A stretch of 64,000 nucleotides of DNA from Firmicutes bacterium OM04-13BH (GCA_003481745.1 QULP01000002.1:124001-188000), one strand, 5' to 3'; counted from the first letter of the stretch, positions 8,649 through 17,142 are shown. The notes: a model not told the origin generated them from the letters alone. A program made the numbers and translations.

Positions 8649-9059
8649 ATAGAAGTTATTCTTACTTTAGAAAATAGGAATGGGATGCTTTTTAATCATC
8701 GTAGATTAAGTCGTGATAGGAGAGTTTGCGAAAAAATTTTAGATTATTCAAACGAGAAAGAATTATGGATGAATGCTTATTCACGAAAATTATTTACAGA
8801 TTTAACAGATATCAATAGTATTCAAGTTGACGAAGAATTTTTAGACAAATCACAATCTATTTGTTTTGTAGAAAATCAAGATATTACGCCTTATCTGCCT
8901 AAAATCGATACGCTTGTTCTTTTTCAATGGAATCGTGACTATCCGGCGGATTTCTTTTTTACAGTAGATTTATCACAATGGAATTTAATTTCTACAGAAG
9001 ACTTTGAGGGAACATCTCATGAGAAGATTACAATGGAGGTATACAAAAAAGATTTATGA
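8649..9059 (+). CDS. Small conserved protein of the type often mislabelled ribonuclease Z; non-ATG start
   Basis: The similarity (NGMLFNHRRLSRDR, LWMNAYSRKLF, DFFFTVDLS) matches, from memory, a ~135-residue Lachnospiraceae family sometimes annotated ribonuclease Z although no metallo-beta-lactamase motif is present. The first ATG in frame (8685) falls inside the conserved start of the family. The reading frame continues upstream to a strong AAGGGGG, then ATT (8646) and ATA (8649), with no ATG, GTG or TTG. I place the start at ATA 8649, where the family Met is expected. It overlaps the following NUDIX gene by 4 nt. Function unknown. Confidence 0.5.
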   Translation: MEVILTLENRNGMLFNHRRLSRDRRVCEKILDYSNEKELWMNAYSRKLFTDLTDINSIQVDEEFLDKSQSICFVENQDITPYLPKIDTLVLFQWNRDYPADFFFTVDLSQWNLISTEDFEGTSHEKITMEVYKKDL

Positions 9060-9535
9060 AATCCATGCTTACAACGCTTTGCTATATTGAAAAAGAAGAC
9101 CGTTATCTTATGCTTCACCGCATATCCAAGAAAAATGACGTCAATAAAGAAAAATGGATAGGTGTCGGAGGACATTTTGAAAAAGATGAGAGTCCGGAGG
9201 ACTGTCTGTTAAGGGAAGTAAAAGAAGAAACAGGTCTTGCTCTGACTTCTTATCATTTCCGCGGAATTGTAACATTTATATTAAAGGATAAGGGTTCTGA
9301 ATTAACGGAATACATGTGCCTGTATACCGCAGATGACTATGAAGGAACACTTTGTGACTGCAATGAGGGAGTCTTAAAATGGGTCGATAAGAACGAAATC
9401 TTTAACTTAAATCTTTGGGAAGGAGACCGGATTTTTTTGAGATTATTACAGGAGAATCATCCATTTTTTTCATTAAAGCTGGTTTATGAAGGGAACTGTT
9501 TAAAAGAGGCAGTACTTGACGGAAAAAGAATTTAG
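9056..9535 (+). CDS. NUDIX hydrolase, MutT-like (8-oxo-dGTP diphosphatase type)
   Basis: 159 residues. The Nudix box GHFEKDESPEDCLLREVKEETGL has all positions of GX5EX7REUXEEXGU (about residues 39-61). The N-terminus MLTTLCYIEKEDRYLMLHR is typical of the MutT/YtkD group, which clears oxidised nucleotides; the true substrate is not determinable from sequence. The start codon overlaps the previous stop (ATGA), indicating coupling. It is directly upstream of the rplU promoter, the place where RNase G would normally be found in clostridial genomes. Confidence 0.8.
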   Translation: MKSMLTTLCYIEKEDRYLMLHRISKKNDVNKEKWIGVGGHFEKDESPEDCLLREVKEETGLALTSYHFRGIVTFILKDKGSELTEYMCLYTADDYEGTLCDCNEGVLKWVDKNEIFNLNLWEGDRIFLRLLQENHPFFSLKLVYEGNCLKEAVLDGKRI

Positions 9536-9565
9536 AAAAAAAATGTATTTTTTCAGCAAAAGATA

Positions 9566-9594
9566 TTGACGAATTTAAAAAAGCGTGCTAAGAT
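9566..9594 (+). promoter_or_regulatory. Promoter of the rplU operon
   Basis: TTGACG (9566-9571), 17-nt spacer, TAAGAT (9589-9594); the start is predicted near 9601, just before the leader RNA. Confidence 0.65.
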
Positions 9595-9600
9595 ATTCGA

Positions 9601-9676
9601 GTATGCCGCACAGAGAGGTTTTAAGCACTGTGAAAAAGTCAGTCACCATATTCTGGCGAGTAATGATAATAGGAGG
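9601..9676 (+). ncRNA. Ribosomal protein L21 leader
   Basis: The transcribed leader of about 80 nt between promoter and rplU contains CACAG (9609-9613) paired with CTGTG about 20 nt on, around AGAGAGGTTTTAAG, in the arrangement I recognise from the L21 leader of Firmicutes, thought to mediate autoregulation by L21. A covariance-model search would settle it. Confidence 0.55.
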
Positions 9677-9682
9677 TGCCAT

Positions 9683-9988
9683 ATGTACGCAATTATTGCA
9701 ACAGGTGGTAAACAGTACAAAGTAGCCGAAGGCGATGTTATCAGAGTAGAAAAACTTGGAGCAGAAGCTGGCGAAACTGTTACATTTGACCAGGTTCTTG
9801 CTGTAAACAACGATGGTTTAAAAGTTGGCGAAGATGTTGCTAATGCATCTGTAACTGCATCTGTAGTTGAAAACGGTAAAGCAAAAAAAGTTATCGTTTA
9901 CAAATATAAGAGAAAAACCGGATACCACAAGAAAAACGGTCATAGACAGCAGTTTACCAAAGTTAAAATCGAAAAAATCAACGCTTAA
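9683..9988 (+). CDS. rplU: 50S ribosomal protein L21
   Basis: 101 residues starting [18 protein letters not shown], the universal L21 N-terminus, and ending in the basic [22 protein letters not shown] tail that contacts 23S rRNA. AGGAGG at 9671-9676 fixes the start at 9683; longer in-frame starts would run back through the leader RNA. It is the first gene of rplU-prp-rpmA, 2 nt before prp. Full length for the family. Confidence 0.97.
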   Translation: MYAIIATGGKQYKVAEGDVIRVEKLGAEAGETVTFDQVLAVNNDGLKVGEDVANASVTASVVENGKAKKVIVYKYKRKTGYHKKNGHRQQFTKVKIEKINA

Positions 9989-9990
9989 TT

Positions 9991-10323
9991 ATGACAAAAG
10001 TTACATTTTATCAAAAAAATGGTGTTGTAATTGGATTTGACGCATGGGATCATGCGGGATATGCAAATGCAGGTGAAGACATTATCTGTGCAGCGGTATC
10101 CGCCCTTGTCTTAAATGCAATCAATTCCATCGAAGCTTTTACCTCGGATGCATTTACAGCAGATGTAAAAGAAGAGGATGGACGGATTGAATTTCGACTG
10201 GAGCAGGATAACCCCTCTGATGATACAACCCTGCTGCTGAAGTCTCTAATCTTAGGACTTCAGGGAATAGAGAATGAAGAAGAAAATATGCAATATATTG
10301 ATGTTATATTCGAGGAGGTGTAA
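9991..10323 (+). CDS. prp: Ribosomal-processing cysteine protease Prp
   Basis: 110 residues. HAGYANAGEDIICAAVSAL holds the catalytic His (residue 22) and Cys (residue 34) of the Prp/YsxB family, followed by acidic sequence. Prp removes the N-terminal extension of L27 in Firmicutes; the matching extension is visible in the next gene, so enzyme and substrate are encoded 3 nt apart. The position between rplU and rpmA is the conserved one. Confidence 0.93.
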   Translation: MTKVTFYQKNGVVIGFDAWDHAGYANAGEDIICAAVSALVLNAINSIEAFTSDAFTADVKEEDGRIEFRLEQDNPSDDTTLLLKSLILGLQGIENEEENMQYIDVIFEEV

Positions 10324-10326
10324 GGC

Positions 10327-10614
10327 ATGTTAAGAATGAACCTTCAGTTTTTCGCTCATAAAAAAGGTGTTGGTTCTACTAAGAATGGTAGAGATTCCGA
10401 ATCCAAGAGACTGGGCGCTAAAAGAGCAGACGGACAGTTTGTAAAAGCCGGAAACATTCTTTACAGACAGCGTGGAACAAAAATTCATCCAGGTGTGAAT
10501 GTTGGACGCGGTGGAGACGATACATTATTTGCATTAGTAGATGGTGTTGTTCGTTTTGAAAGAAAAGGCAGAGATAAAAAACAGGTTTCTGTTGTTCCAG
10601 TAACTGCAGAATAA
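10327..10614 (+). CDS. rpmA: 50S ribosomal protein L27 with Prp-cleavable extension
   Basis: 95 residues. The N-terminus [14 protein letters not shown] contains the [10 protein letters not shown] junction cut by Prp; cleavage exposes AHKKG, which reaches the peptidyl-transferase centre. The rest ([33 protein letters not shown]) is typical L27. An unprocessed extension is known to impair ribosomes in Firmicutes. The gene ends before a strong terminator. Confidence 0.97.
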   Translation: MLRMNLQFFAHKKGVGSTKNGRDSESKRLGAKRADGQFVKAGNILYRQRGTKIHPGVNVGRGGDDTLFALVDGVVRFERKGRDKKQVSVVPVTAE

Positions 10615-10627
10615 GTTTTAAAAATGA

Positions 10628-10663
10628 GGCTTCAAATCGTTCAGGTTTGAAGCCACTTTTTAT
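10628..10663 (+). terminator. Rho-independent terminator after rpmA
   Basis: GGCTTCAAA (10628-10636) pairs with TTTGAAGCC (10646-10654), followed by ACTTTTTAT. A classic terminator ending the rplU operon. Confidence 0.85.
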
Positions 10664-10681
10664 ATATTGGTAAACGTAGGA

Positions 10682-10701
10682 AAAGTGGACTTGTCCACTT
10701 T
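10682..10701. promoter_or_regulatory. 20-bp perfect palindrome upstream of obg
   Basis: AAAGTGGAC (10682-10690), TT, GTCCACTTT (10693-10701): perfect 9-bp arms. The two-base centre suits a dimeric protein operator better than an RNA hairpin, although an 8-bp stem with a tight loop followed by TATTTTAT could also weakly terminate. Confidence 0.4.
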
Positions 10702-10737
10702 ATTTTATATAGATTATAAAGAAAGATAGAGGTTATT

Positions 10738-12030
10738 ATGTTTGCAGATAGAGCAAAGATTATTATCCGCTCAGGAAAAGGCGGAGATGGTCATGTAAGC
10801 TTCCGTAGAGAACTCTATGTCCCAAATGGCGGACCAGACGGCGGTGACGGAGGACGAGGCGGAGATGTCATTTTTGAAGTGGATAAAGGCCTCAATGCCC
10901 TTACGGACTATCGACATAAAAGAAAATATGCCGCAGAAAACGGACAGGAAGGTGGAAAAAAACGCTGTCACGGTGCGGATGGAAAAGATATTGTTTTAAA
11001 AGTTCCAGAAGGAACGGTAATCAAAGAAGCAACTTCCGGTAAAGTCATTGCAGATATGTCTGGCGAAAATCAGCGTCAGATTGTATTAAAAGGCGGACGT
11101 GGCGGAAAAGGAAATATGCATTATGCGACAGCTACCATGCAGGTTCCGAAATATGCCCAGCCAGGACAGCCGGCACAGGAATTAGAAGTTCAGTTAGAAT
11201 TAAAAGTAATTGCTGATGTCGGACTTTTAGGATTTCCAAATGTAGGCAAATCTACCTTCCTTTCAAGAGTCAGCAATGCAAGACCACAGATTGCCAATTA
11301 TCATTTTACGACTTTAAATCCGCACCTTGGAGTGGTTGATTTAGACGATTGCAATGGATTTGTTATCGCAGATATTCCAGGACTGATTGAAGGAGCTTCC
11401 GAAGGAGTCGGACTTGGTCATCAGTTCTTGCGTCACATTGAACGTTGTCGTGTCTTGATTCATTTAGTAGATGCAGCTTCTACAGAAGGACGTGACCCAA
11501 TAGACGATATTTACAAAATCAACAAAGAATTAGAAGCTTATGACCCAAAATTAAAAGAAGTTCCACAGGTCATTGCAGCAAATAAAATTGATGCAATTTA
11601 TTCGGAGGACGAAGACCCTGTAGAAAAAATCCGTCAGGAATTTGAACCACAGGGAATCAAAGTATTTGCAATTTCCGCAGTATCCGGAAAAGGAGTAAAA
11701 GAGCTGTTATATTATGTAAAAGGACTGCTTGATACCATTGAGAAAGAGCCGGTTGTCTTTGAACAGGAATTCTTCCCGGAAGATATGTTAATCACAGAAA
11801 ATCTTCCTTATACTGTTTATCAGGATGAAGAGGACGAGCATTTATTCCATATGGAAGGACCGAAGATTGAAAAAATGCTGGGTTATACCAACTTAGATTC
11901 CGAAAAAGGTTTCTCTTTCTTCCAACGTTTCTTAAAAGACAGTGGTATCTTAGAAGACTTAGAAAAAGCCGGAATTCAGGAAGGCGATACCGTCCGTATG
12001 TATGGATTTGATTTTGATTATTATAAATAA
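10738..12030 (+). CDS. obg: GTPase Obg/CgtA
   Basis: 430 residues: glycine-rich Obg domain (about 1-158, SGKGGDGHVSFRRELYVPNG), G domain with G1 GFPNVGKST, G3 DIPGLIEGA and G4 NKID, and a C-terminal OCT domain ending GDTVRMYGFDFDYYK. Obg binds the 50S subunit and links ribosome assembly to stress. It starts a second housekeeping cluster, obg-yhbY-nadD-yqeK-rsfS, with a weak GAGG upstream. Full length with the OCT domain, as in clostridia. Confidence 0.96.
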   Translation: MFADRAKIIIRSGKGGDGHVSFRRELYVPNGGPDGGDGGRGGDVIFEVDKGLNALTDYRHKRKYAAENGQEGGKKRCHGADGKDIVLKVPEGTVIKEATSGKVIADMSGENQRQIVLKGGRGGKGNMHYATATMQVPKYAQPGQPAQELEVQLELKVIADVGLLGFPNVGKSTFLSRVSNARPQIANYHFTTLNPHLGVVDLDDCNGFVIADIPGLIEGASEGVGLGHQFLRHIERCRVLIHLVDAASTEGRDPIDDIYKINKELEAYDPKLKEVPQVIAANKIDAIYSEDEDPVEKIRQEFEPQGIKVFAISAVSGKGVKELLYYVKGLLDTIEKEPVVFEQEFFPEDMLITENLPYTVYQDEEDEHLFHMEGPKIEKMLGYTNLDSEKGFSFFQRFLKDSGILEDLEKAGIQEGDTVRMYGFDFDYYK

Positions 12031-12052
12031 AAACCAGAAAGGGGAAGATAAT

Positions 12053-12346
12053 ATGACAAGTAAACAGCGTGCTTATTTAAAAAGTCTGGCTATGACGATG
12101 GACCCGATTTTACAGATTGGGAAAGCAAGCCTGACTCCTGAAAATACAGCATCCGTTGCAGAAGCACTTGAAGCCAGAGAACTGATTAAAATCAATGTTC
12201 TTCAAAACTGCATGGATGACCCGAAAGAAATCGCTCAGGTATTAGCAGAACGTACGAAATCACAGGTTGTTCAGGTAATCGGAAAGAAAATTGTCCTTTA
12301 TAAAGAGGGCAAAAAAGAAAAGAAAAAAATCGTACTTCCAAAATAA
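12053..12346 (+). CDS. yhbY: YhbY-family RNA-binding protein
   Basis: 97 residues beginning MTSKQRAYLKSLAMTMDPILQIGKASLTP, the CRS1-YhbY domain signature, with a lysine-rich end (KEGKKEKKKIVLPK). The family associates with pre-50S particles. The start at 12053 is fixed by AAAGGGG; the longer frame overlaps the obg stop. Located 22 nt after obg in the conserved order. Confidence 0.92.
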   Translation: MTSKQRAYLKSLAMTMDPILQIGKASLTPENTASVAEALEARELIKINVLQNCMDDPKEIAQVLAERTKSQVVQVIGKKIVLYKEGKKEKKKIVLPK

Positions 12347-12408
12347 TTAAAACAGAACACGGTTTTGGTTTTGTATCTGCCAGAATCAGATTAGATAAGA
12401 GGCAAATT

Positions 12409-13047
12409 ATGGATAAACAAAAAAAACGAATCGGCATTATGGGTGGAACATTTGACCCGATTCATATCGGTCATCTGATATTAGGAGAGACCGCTTATGA
12501 GCAGTTTCAATTAGATGAAGTGCTGTTTATGCCATCTGGAAATCCACCTCATAAACGAAACCGAGCACACCGTGCAACGGATGACCAAAGATGCGAAATG
12601 GTAAAACGTGCGATTGCTTCCAATCCTCATTTTTCTCTTTCTTTAGAGGAAATGAACGAAGATGGTTTTACTTATACCTATCGTACTTTGGAACGCTTAA
12701 ATAAAAAACATCCAAATACGGAATATTATTTTATTTTAGGTGCAGATTCTCTTTTTGATTTTGATGAATGGAAAGAACCTGCACGAATCTGTCAGGCCGG
12801 CATTATTGTAGTTGCAACCAGAAATCATACCAAAGAGGAAGCGTTAGATGAGACGATTTCTTATCTGACAAAAAAATACAATGGTAGTTTTAAAAAGCTG
12901 AAAACCTTAAATATTGACATTTCTTCCGCTTTACTGCGTTCCTGGGTCGCAGGTAAAAGAAATATCCGCTATTATATTCCTGACAGCGTAATTGAGTACA
13001 TCAAACAAAACCATATCTACGAGGAATGTGATGAACATGCAATATGA
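12409..13047 (+). CDS. nadD: Nicotinate-nucleotide adenylyltransferase
   Basis: 212 residues. IGIMGGTFDPIHIGHLILGE contains the GGTFDPxHxGH nucleotidyltransferase signature (about residues 10-20), and SSALLRSWVAGKRNIRYYIP is the C-terminal ISSTxIR-like motif (Ser-Ser-Ala here). It converts NaMN plus ATP to NaAD in NAD synthesis. The 3' end overlaps yqeK by 17 nt, a conserved coupling in Firmicutes. Confidence 0.95.
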   Translation: MDKQKKRIGIMGGTFDPIHIGHLILGETAYEQFQLDEVLFMPSGNPPHKRNRAHRATDDQRCEMVKRAIASNPHFSLSLEEMNEDGFTYTYRTLERLNKKHPNTEYYFILGADSLFDFDEWKEPARICQAGIIVVATRNHTKEEALDETISYLTKKYNGSFKKLKTLNIDISSALLRSWVAGKRNIRYYIPDSVIEYIKQNHIYEECDEHAI

Positions 13048-13645
13048 TTTAAAAGCATTTGCAAAAAAAGTGAAAAAGCATCAAGAAAAAGAGCGTTATG
13101 AACATACAAAAGGAGTTATGTATACAGCAGCCGCACTGGCAATGGCTTATGGCTGTGATTTAGAAAAAGCCAGAGTTGCAGGACTGCTACATGACTGTGC
13201 AAAGTGTATACCGGACGAAAAAAAAATAAAACTTTGCGAGAAAAATAAGATAGAAATTTCAGAAATTGAAGCTCAGGCTCCTTTTCTTTTACATGCTAAA
13301 TTAGGAGCGTTTCTTGCAAAAGAAAAATATCAGGTAGAAGAGGAAGAGATTCTTTCTTCTATTCGCTGGCATACAACCGGAAAAGCAGATATGACGATGC
13401 TGGAAAAAATTATTTACATTGCGGATTATATTGAGCCAAACAGAGAGAAAGCTCCAAATCTTGCCAAAATCCGCCAAACTGCTTTTTATGATATTGATGA
13501 ATGTATGTATGAGATTTTGCGGGATACCTTAGAGTATCTTGGAAAAAATCCTAAAACACTCGATCCTGAAACGAAAGATGCATTTGAATTTTATAGACAG
13601 TTACATGAAACAAAGCAACAAGAAAAAAAGGAGAGCGCTTTATGA
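13031..13645 (+). CDS. yqeK: HD-domain protein YqeK (symmetrical Ap4A hydrolase type)
   Basis: 204 residues. RYEHTKGVMYTAAALA supplies the first metal His, AGLLHDCAKC the HD pair, and LLHAKLGA and SSIRWHTTG later His residues; IADYIEPNR supplies the final Asp. YqeK proteins hydrolyse Ap4A to two ADP. The start at ATG 13031 follows GAGG by 6 nt; upstream in-frame starts lie inside nadD. It overlaps rsfS by 4 nt. Confidence 0.92.
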   Translation: MNMQYDLKAFAKKVKKHQEKERYEHTKGVMYTAAALAMAYGCDLEKARVAGLLHDCAKCIPDEKKIKLCEKNKIEISEIEAQAPFLLHAKLGAFLAKEKYQVEEEEILSSIRWHTTGKADMTMLEKIIYIADYIEPNREKAPNLAKIRQTAFYDIDECMYEILRDTLEYLGKNPKTLDPETKDAFEFYRQLHETKQQEKKESAL

Positions 13646-13992
13646 CAAGCAAAGAACTTGCAAAATTAGCCTGTGATGCATTAGACGATAAAAAAGCACT
13701 TGAAATTAAAGTTATCAACATTGAAAACGTATCTACCCTTGCAGATTATTTCATTATCGCAAGCGGAACAAACCATAATCAGGTTCAGGCGATGGCCGAC
13801 AACGTGGATGAAACACTCGGAAGAGCCGGATATGAACCGAAACAAATTGAAGGATATCAGAATGCAAACTGGATTCTGATGGATTACAGAGATATCGTGA
13901 TTCATATCTTCGATGAAGAAAACCGTTTATTTTATGATTTAGAAAGAATCTGGAGAGATGGTACTGTTGTTGAAGTAGAAGATTTAAAATAA
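13642..13992 (+). CDS. rsfS: Ribosomal silencing factor RsfS
   Basis: 116 residues with the RsfS/YbeB/Iojap motifs: VSTLADYFIIASGTNHNQVQAMAD and WILMDYRDIVIHIFDEENRLFYDLERIW. It binds L14 and blocks subunit joining during starvation. The ATG overlaps the yqeK stop, and it is the last gene before a terminator. Full length. Confidence 0.95.
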   Translation: MTSKELAKLACDALDDKKALEIKVINIENVSTLADYFIIASGTNHNQVQAMADNVDETLGRAGYEPKQIEGYQNANWILMDYRDIVIHIFDEENRLFYDLERIWRDGTVVEVEDLK

Positions 13993-14001
13993 AAATTAAT
14001 C

Positions 14002-14043
14002 AAAAGCCCTGAGAAATCTATTTTACTTTCTCAAGGCTTTTTT
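14002..14043 (+). terminator. Rho-independent terminator after rsfS
   Basis: AAAAGCC (14002-14008) and GAGAAA pair with TTTCTC and GGCTTTT, ending in a T run. Closes the housekeeping cluster before the McrBC genes. Confidence 0.8.
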
Positions 14044-14149
14044 GTTATACTTTATCTAGTTAGCAGCTACTTAATTTACGCTGTACTAGTAGAGTTACAT
14101 CTCTTAAAAGATAAAAGCCAAAGTATAAGAACAAAGGAGAAACAACGCT

Positions 14150-15670
14150 ATGGAATTTGATAAAAATCTGATTCTGTATGGTCCTCCAGGAACAGGAAAA
14201 ACATACTATACCATACTTTATGCCGTTGCAATCTGCGAAGAAAAAAATTTAGATGAAATAGAAGCACTTCCTTACGAACAGGTACTAAAACGCTATCAGG
14301 AATTAAAGGCGAAAGAAAAAAGGATTGCCTTTACTACCTTTCATCAATCGTATGGTTATGAAGAATTTATCGAAGGAATCCGTCCGAATCTAAATCACGA
14401 TTCCAATGATGTGGAATATACGATAAAAGATGGGATATTTAAAGCATTTTGTGGGAGGGCAGAACAAAAAAAGGCAGAGACAAAGAAAACAAAAATTAGA
14501 AATGAAGCTCGTGTCTGGAATGTCATTCTCGGTGGAACGGAATATCCAGAGTTAAAGAAAAAATGTTTTGAGGAGGGAACGATTCGAATCGGCTGGGATG
14601 GAAGTCCGGAAATCATCACCGAAGATACCGGAAATTTAAATGATAAAGAACGTCGAATCTTACTTAATTTTCATCAGGAAATGGAAATCGGTGATATTGT
14701 GGTGGCACGTTCCACAGCAAGTGCGGTAGATGGAATTGGAGTGATAACCAGCAATGCAGAATTTGATACTTCTATTGAGAGATATCCAAGAAAACGTATG
14801 GTAAACTGGATTTGTAAAGGTAAAGATATCGAAATCATTGATTTAAATGGTGGTGTCAGACTCGACAGAAAATCAGTATACGAATTAGTAAGGATTCATG
14901 TGGGAGATTTATTAAGCAAAATTCCAGCAGATTCTGACATTGAGTTAAAAGAAGAAACACGACCTTATGTATTTATTATGGATGAAATTAATCGTGGAAA
15001 TATCTCCAAAATTTTTGGTGAACTGATTACTTTGATTGAACCGGTAAAACGAAAAGGAGCAAAAGAAGCAATGGAAGTTATTCTGCCATATTCCAACAAG
15101 TCATTTGGCGTGCCAAATAATGTGTATCTGATTGGAACAATGAATACTGCCGACCGTTCGATTTCACTTATGGATACTGCACTTCGCCGCCGATTTCAGT
15201 TTATTGAGAGGATGCCTGATGTTACAGTCCTTAGAAAAATGGGCGCAGATAAAATTCGTGTAGAAGGAGTAGAACTTGATGTGGCACTTATGCTGGAATG
15301 TATGAACAAACGCATTGAATTTTTATTTGACCGAGAACACACGATTGGACATGCTTTTTTTCTTGGTTTAAAAGATGAAACGACGATAACAAAACTGGCT
15401 GATATCTTTAAGAAATCTATCATTCCCCTGCTTCAGGAATATTTTTATGAAGATTACAGCAAAATTATGCTTGTACTTGGAGACAATGGAAAAACGCAGG
15501 ATGCACACAAATTTATTCTTGAAACAAGAACAACTGCAACTACTATTTTTAGAGGCGATACATCCGATTTTGATATTCCTGAGTATTCTTATCAGATTCA
15601 AGATTCTGCGTTTTTTAATATTAACAGTTATATTGAAATTATGGGTGATAAGAAATTGGAGAATGTATGA
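14150..15670 (+). CDS. mcrB: McrB-type AAA+ GTPase with inserted EVE/PUA-like domain
   Basis: 506 residues. Walker A GPPGTGKT is at residues 11-18, very close to the N-terminus; Walker B VFIMDEINRGN is near residue 278, and the McrB signature MNTADRS near 331 is followed by LRRRF. Between Walker A and B, roughly residues 120-250 resemble an EVE/PUA-like modified-base reader: GTIRIGWDG, EMEIGDIVV, DGIGVIT and RKRMVNW. Such motors translocate DNA and activate the McrC nuclease on modified phage or foreign DNA. There is no separate N-terminal reader domain. The gene overlaps mcrC by 4 nt. Confidence 0.85.
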   Translation: MEFDKNLILYGPPGTGKTYYTILYAVAICEEKNLDEIEALPYEQVLKRYQELKAKEKRIAFTTFHQSYGYEEFIEGIRPNLNHDSNDVEYTIKDGIFKAFCGRAEQKKAETKKTKIRNEARVWNVILGGTEYPELKKKCFEEGTIRIGWDGSPEIITEDTGNLNDKERRILLNFHQEMEIGDIVVARSTASAVDGIGVITSNAEFDTSIERYPRKRMVNWICKGKDIEIIDLNGGVRLDRKSVYELVRIHVGDLLSKIPADSDIELKEETRPYVFIMDEINRGNISKIFGELITLIEPVKRKGAKEAMEVILPYSNKSFGVPNNVYLIGTMNTADRSISLMDTALRRRFQFIERMPDVTVLRKMGADKIRVEGVELDVALMLECMNKRIEFLFDREHTIGHAFFLGLKDETTITKLADIFKKSIIPLLQEYFYEDYSKIMLVLGDNGKTQDAHKFILETRTTATTIFRGDTSDFDIPEYSYQIQDSAFFNINSYIEIMGDKKLENV

Positions 15671-16992
15671 TGCAGGTTCTGGAAGTACGAGAATTTGAAA
15701 AAATCATTGAAGCAAATGAGAAAAATCAAAACTTAAAAAGGTTTGATAAGCAATACCAATGCCTTGATAAAAAGACATTTCATGAGTTTCTTGAATTTAT
15801 TCATGAGTTTGAGCAAAAAGAAGAAAACTCAGATATTTTAAACTTCATAACCATTGGATATAAGAAAGCACTCGGTCAGACAATCACATTCAAAAACTAC
15901 GTTGGGCTGATTCAGCTAAAAAAGAATGTTCAGATACAGATTCTTCCTAAAATTGCATTTTTAAAAGAAGAAAAAGATGAAACAAAGAAAGTATTCTTAA
16001 AAATGCTTCGCAGTATGAAGGATTTTTCTGGTAAAACAGCTGCAAATGCCAATTTAAATCCAGAAAACATGAATTTATATGAAATATTTATCAACTTATA
16101 TATTCAAGAAGTCCGAAGGCTTGTGAAAAACGGAATAAAATCATCATATCTCAATCAAGAAGAAAATCTTAATGTTTATAAGGGAAAACTTTTGGTAAAT
16201 GAACATCTCAAACAAAACATTGTTCATAAAGAACGGTTTTACGTTGTATTTGATGAATATCAGGCAAATTGTCCCCAAAACAGGCTGATAAAGTCAACTC
16301 TATTAAAATTGCAACAACTCACGGGCAGTGCACAAAATTCAAAAGAGATACGTCAGTTATTGGTATCATTTGAACTTGTAGAACCATCAAAAAATTATGA
16401 AAAAGATTTTTCAAAAGTCGTGATAGATAGAACAACCAAATGTTATGAAGTGCTTTTGAAATGGTCAAAGGTCTTTCTAAAAAATAAAAGTTTTAGTATG
16501 TTTTCCGGAACGGAATCGGCTCGTGCGTTATTATTTCCAATGGAAAAAGTATTTGAAGCTTATGTTGCAAAGAATTTAAAGAAACGATTGAATCAAGCCG
16601 GATGGGATGTATCCATTCAAGATAAAGGCTATTATTTATTTGATACATTGAATGGGGAAAAATATCAAAAATTTGCTCTTAGACCCGATTTAGTTATCAC
16701 AAGACCTGACGAATCAATTATCATTTTAGATACAAAATGGAAAAGTCTGATAAACAATAAAAAAGCGAATTATGGTATTTCTCAGGCTGATATGTATCAG
16801 ATGTACGCCTATGCAAAGAAATATCAAGCATCAGAAGTATGGCTGTTATATCCAATGAATGAAGAAATGAGAAATACTGAGCCCATTTTATTTGATAGTG
16901 GGGATGGTGTCAGAGTTTCTGTGTTTTTAGTTGACGTCGCACAGATAGAGGAGAGTTTAGAAAAGCTTTTTCTGGCATTCGCATCAAAATAA
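15667..16992 (+). CDS. mcrC: McrC-type nuclease subunit
   Basis: 441 residues. The N-terminal part matches McrC beta-barrel sequence (ITIGYKKALGQTITFKNYVGLIQL, VQIQILPKI). The C-terminal PD-(D/E)XK nuclease is complete: RPDLVI (Asp341), ILDTKWK (Asp355, Lys357) and a downstream QADMYQMYAYA helix. It pairs with the preceding GTPase to form a modification-dependent restriction enzyme. The overlapping ATG-TGA shows translational coupling. It is the last gene of the two-gene operon between rsfS and lexA. Confidence 0.88.
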   Translation: MMQVLEVREFEKIIEANEKNQNLKRFDKQYQCLDKKTFHEFLEFIHEFEQKEENSDILNFITIGYKKALGQTITFKNYVGLIQLKKNVQIQILPKIAFLKEEKDETKKVFLKMLRSMKDFSGKTAANANLNPENMNLYEIFINLYIQEVRRLVKNGIKSSYLNQEENLNVYKGKLLVNEHLKQNIVHKERFYVVFDEYQANCPQNRLIKSTLLKLQQLTGSAQNSKEIRQLLVSFELVEPSKNYEKDFSKVVIDRTTKCYEVLLKWSKVFLKNKSFSMFSGTESARALLFPMEKVFEAYVAKNLKKRLNQAGWDVSIQDKGYYLFDTLNGEKYQKFALRPDLVITRPDESIIILDTKWKSLINNKKANYGISQADMYQMYAYAKKYQASEVWLLYPMNEEMRNTEPILFDSGDGVRVSVFLVDVAQIEESLEKLFLAFASK

Positions 16993-17019
16993 AATGAGAA
17001 GAATTCCAAAATATACATT

Positions 17020-17082
17020 ACATCAAAAGCTGTCAGAATGAAGCAACATGCTCGCCCCCAAAAAGCTGACAACTTTTGATGT
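17020..17082. repeat. 17-bp near-perfect inverted repeat between mcrC and lexA
   Basis: ACATCAAAAGCTGTCAG (17020-17036) and CTGACAACTTTTGATGT (17066-17082) match at 16 of 17 positions around a 29-nt loop. It lies between convergent genes and could fold in mcrC mRNA; there is no good T-tract immediately after it. Confidence 0.6.
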
Positions 17083-17100
17083 CGTAAAAAATGAAAATGC

Positions 17101-17131
17101 CTGCCCAATAAGAATAACACAAATAGGGCAG
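17101..17131 (-). terminator. Probable terminator of lexA
   Basis: On the minus strand a CTGCCC/GGGCAG stem (17131-17101) is followed by GCATTTTCATTTTTT, just past the lexA stop. Confidence 0.5.
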
Positions 17132-17142
17132 CAGGAGTTTCT

